A program made the translations under genes and the position numbers. The notes under the pieces were generated by a model that had not been told where the DNA came from, searched no databases, and saw only the letters and a program-made list of their open reading frames with translations. This document shows, piece after piece, positions 7,016 to 9,536 of a stretch of DNA of 9,536 nt; the first letter of the stretch is position 1; every line of letters begins with the position of its first letter. The stretch comes from an uncultured Pedobacter sp. (GTDB lineage Bacteria > Bacteroidota > Bacteroidia > Sphingobacteriales > Sphingobacteriaceae), in NCBI GenBank assembly GCA_946478755.1, contig CAMLDJ010000208.1, positions 1-9,536 on the forward strand, written 5' to 3'.

Positions 7016-7057
7016 ATCCTGTGCCAACCAAACATATTTTATCCACATTATAAGAGC

Positions 7058-9520
7058 GTGAAGAGAGTTAAGCTGGTATTTTTTTTAGGATTGCTCATTT
7101 GCAGTCAGTTCATTTTTGCGCAGAAGAAGCAAAGATTAGTTCACAATTGGGAATATTTAAAGGGAGATCTGGGAGGCGTCTGGGAAGCTGTAAGGCCTGT
7201 TAAAGAAGGCAATCCTGAAAGCGTTCCATTGTGGCAGAAAGTAAATCTTCCACATTGTTTCAATGCCCTGGATGCCGTTGATCCGGATGTCAATTATTAC
7301 CAGGGCCCAGGCTGGTACCGTACCTTGCTGACGGTAGATAATCCGTATACCGATGGCCGCATACTGCTGCATTTTGAGGGAGCCGGCCAAAAAACCCAGG
7401 TTTATATTTATGATCAAAAGGTTGCCGAACATGTTGGCGGCTATGATGAATGGACTGCAGATATCACGGATGCAGTAAATACATTTAAAAAAAACGCTGT
7501 TTTTCAAAAGCAGTTTAACGGTAAAATACCACTGTCCATCAGGTGCGACAATTCACGCGACCTGGAGATGATTCCATCAGACCTGTCTGATTTTAATGTG
7601 TATGGCGGATTGTACCGCTATCTGAACCTGGTTTATACGCCAAAAGTTTCAATAGATAAGATCTTTGCGGCTGCCAGTGTAGATGCAAAGGGTGCTTTAG
7701 GAAAATTAAACATCTCAGTGCGCTTGCTGAATCCTGACGGCATAGATACGGTTTCGGTTAAAATAGCAGTTAAAGATCCTGATGGGAAGGTTGTGGCCAG
7801 CTGGCAAGATCAGATCAAAGCTTTTCATGGCGATAAAGACCTTTGGGAAACAGCACTGAAAAACCCAAAACTATGGTCGCCGGAATCCCCATCTTTATAT
7901 ACGGTAGAAACAAGCATTACCGCTAAAGGGGACACGCATGTACAACTGGAAAGAATTGGTTTCCGGAATTTCGAGTTTGTGAAAAAAGGGCCCTTTATGC
8001 TGAACGGTAAAAGATTGCTGCTAAGGGGAACGCACCGTCATGACGACCATGCAGGTGTCGCAGCAGCGATGACAGAAGATATGATCCGGCAAGAAATGCA
8101 GTTGATGAAAGATATGGGCGTAAATTTTATTCGTTTAGGCCATTATCAGCAGTCGAGGATTGTATTGAATTTATGCGACAGCCTGGGGATCATGGTATGG
8201 GAAGAGATTCCATGGTGCCGTGGTGGTCTGGGTGGCGATACCTATAAAGATCAGGCGCGAAGGATGCTGACCAATATGATTGAACAGCATTACAACCATG
8301 TTGCAGTGATTATATGGGGCCTGGGGAACGAGAACGATTGGCCGGGCGATTTTAACGAGTTTGATGAGCAAGGGATCCGGAACTTTATGAAGGAGCAGAA
8401 CGACCGGGCCCATAACTTAGACCCTTCGCGTAAAACGGCCATCAGAAGATGTGATTTCTGTAAAGACATCGTGGATGTATATTCCCCTTCTATCTGGGCC
8501 GGCTGGTATAGAGGAATTTATACGGAATATAAGGAAGCTTCTAAAAAGGAGTTTGACCGTGTAGACCATTTTCTGCATGTGGAATGGGGTGGCGACAGCC
8601 ATGCCAGGCGGCATTCAGAAAGTCCGGATAAAGCCCTGAGTTCAGTGCAGACAGGCGTAGGTACGGATGAACGGGACGGGGATGCATCTTTATTTGGAGG
8701 CAGTGCAAGGGTGTCAAAAGACGGTGACTGGAGCGAAAGTTATATAGTTAACCTGATCGACTGGCATTTAAAGGAACAGGAAAATATGCCATGGCTAACC
8801 GGAGCTGCTTACTGGCCTTTTAAAGATTTCTCAACACCTGTACGTCCCGACAATCCGGTTCCCTATATGAACCAAAAAGGGGTAATTGAAAGGGATTTTA
8901 CAAAAAAAGAAGCTTATTATGTATTCCAGTCTTACTGGACCAAAACACCAATGGTACATGTTTACGGACATTCCTGGCCGGTGAGGTGGGGTGATGCAGA
9001 CGAGCAGAAGATGGTTAAAGTTTATTCCAACTGTGCTGAAGCCGAGCTATTCCTGAATGGAAAAAGCATGGGTAAAAAGAAACGGAACAGCCAGAACTAT
9101 CCTGCAGCCGGCTTAAGGTGGATGCTGAAATATAATGAAGGAAAAAATGATATTAAGGTGGTTGCCACAACGAAAGATGGCAAAGCCATTTCGGATGAGA
9201 TTGTACAGGAATACCAGACTGCTAAATGGGATAAGCCTGCAAAGCTGGTTTTAGAAAAGATTTCAACGCAGGATAACATTGCTGTGATACAGGTAAAACT
9301 GCTTGATAAAAACAATATATTGTGTTTAGATGCCCAAAATTATGTAACCTTTGGCCTGACCGGAGATGGGAAACTGATTGATGATCAGGGTACTTCTGAT
9401 GGTTCACGCAAAGTTCAGCTGTATAATGGCAGAGCGGTGATCAGTGTAAATCTGAATAAGGGCAAAAGTGTGGCGAGTGTTAAAGCAGATGGCCTGCCTT
9501 CTGCGTTTGTAGAACTTTAA
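7058..9520 (+). CDS. Exported GH2 glycosidase with DUF4982-type C-terminus (beta-galactosidase-like)
   Basis: I choose the GTG at 7058 (820 residues) because it begins a textbook signal peptide: a Lys-Arg-rich start (MKRVK), hydrophobic core LVFFLGLLICSQFIF, and cleavage near FAQ. In-frame ATGs at 6992 and 7007 would put a long polar extension before it. GH2 order is clear: N-terminal sugar-binding jelly roll (about 28-190), Ig-like domain (about 190-300), TIM barrel (about 305-600), a DUF4982-like domain (about 630-714) and a final Ig-like domain of the GH2 C5 type (about 727-820). Conserved barrel features are GTHRHDDH (H326, H328), WGLGNEND with predicted acid/base E425, and FLHVEWGGD with predicted nucleophile E509. 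The 84-residue gap between the two Glu is normal. This architecture is typical of beta-galactosidases, but GH2 also includes beta-glucuronidases and beta-mannosidases. It lies 169 bases after the regulator gene, behind the candidate operator. Confidence 0.9.
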   Translation: MKRVKLVFFLGLLICSQFIFAQKKQRLVHNWEYLKGDLGGVWEAVRPVKEGNPESVPLWQKVNLPHCFNALDAVDPDVNYYQGPGWYRTLLTVDNPYTDGRILLHFEGAGQKTQVYIYDQKVAEHVGGYDEWTADITDAVNTFKKNAVFQKQFNGKIPLSIRCDNSRDLEMIPSDLSDFNVYGGLYRYLNLVYTPKVSIDKIFAAASVDAKGALGKLNISVRLLNPDGIDTVSVKIAVKDPDGKVVASWQDQIKAFHGDKDLWETALKNPKLWSPESPSLYTVETSITAKGDTHVQLERIGFRNFEFVKKGPFMLNGKRLLLRGTHRHDDHAGVAAAMTEDMIRQEMQLMKDMGVNFIRLGHYQQSRIVLNLCDSLGIMVWEEIPWCRGGLGGDTYKDQARRMLTNMIEQHYNHVAVIIWGLGNENDWPGDFNEFDEQGIRNFMKEQNDRAHNLDPSRKTAIRRCDFCKDIVDVYSPSIWAGWYRGIYTEYKEASKKEFDRVDHFLHVEWGGDSHARRHSESPDKALSSVQTGVGTDERDGDASLFGGSARVSKDGDWSESYIVNLIDWHLKEQENMPWLTGAAYWPFKDFSTPVRPDNPVPYMNQKGVIERDFTKKEAYYVFQSYWTKTPMVHVYGHSWPVRWGDADEQKMVKVYSNCAEAELFLNGKSMGKKKRNSQNYPAAGLRWMLKYNEGKNDIKVVATTKDGKAISDEIVQEYQTAKWDKPAKLVLEKISTQDNIAVIQVKLLDKNNILCLDAQNYVTFGLTGDGKLIDDQGTSDGSRKVQLYNGRAVISVNLNKGKSVASVKADGLPSAFVEL

Positions 9521-9521
9521 A

Positions 9522-9536
9522 ATGATGATGATCAAA
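9522..9536 (+). CDS. Probable start of next gene, cut by window edge
   Basis: Three consecutive ATG codons (9522, 9525, 9528) followed by Ile-Lys begin one base after the GH2 stop codon. The tight spacing suggests a co-transcribed gene, and Met-Lys-type starts are common for signal peptides. Only five codons are visible, so identity is unknown and the start could be any of the three ATGs. Confidence 0.35.

Noticed and set aside
7157..7507. 116-codon minus-strand ORF opposite the GH2 gene
   Set aside because: It lies wholly inside a well-supported GH2 coding frame and its translation resembles no protein; it is an antisense shadow, as are the other minus-strand ORFs.

Overview
The window looks like part of a carbohydrate-utilisation locus from a Bacteroidota bacterium. 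A Sphingobacteriaceae (Pedobacter-like) origin is my best guess, inferred from protein style and not from any marker gene. The support is a row of exported glycoside hydrolases with signal peptides ending in AQ, start sites without clear Shine-Dalgarno sequences and with A-rich leaders, and an AraC-type regulator inside the enzyme cluster. All five substantial genes are on the + strand. There is no SusC/SusD pair, sulfatase, RNA gene, transposase or CRISPR array in the window.

Layout. Positions 1-1974 hold the 3' part of a GH95-like six-hairpin glycosidase whose start lies left of the window. A 300-base intergenic region follows, containing an unusual degenerate array of 11-base units. Positions 2275-3843 encode an exported right-handed beta-helix protein of the Pectate_lyase_3 type with no activity I can name. 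Positions 3954-5762 encode an exported GH29 alpha-L-fucosidase. After a 247-base gap with a hairpin and a tiny possible leader ORF, 6010-6888 encodes an AraC-family regulator with an N-terminal cupin-like sensor domain. A 169-base gap with three 21-base-spaced ATCAAT repeats leads to an exported GH2 enzyme (7058-9520), and another gene probably begins at 9522.

How the genes may work together (inference). The GH29 fucosidase, the GH95-like enzyme and the GH2 enzyme (beta-galactosidase-like architecture) would strip terminal fucose or galactose-type sugars and a beta-linked sugar from a branched glycan. The beta-helix protein may act on the acidic or pectin-like backbone. The three complete enzymes have cleavable signal peptides with no lipobox, so a periplasmic site is most likely. 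The AraC-type protein is the obvious candidate local regulator, and the helically phased repeats just before the GH2 gene are a candidate operator for it. The most interesting points are the unassigned beta-helix protein, the diverged active-site motifs of the GH95-like enzyme, the 11-base array and the 21-base direct repeats.
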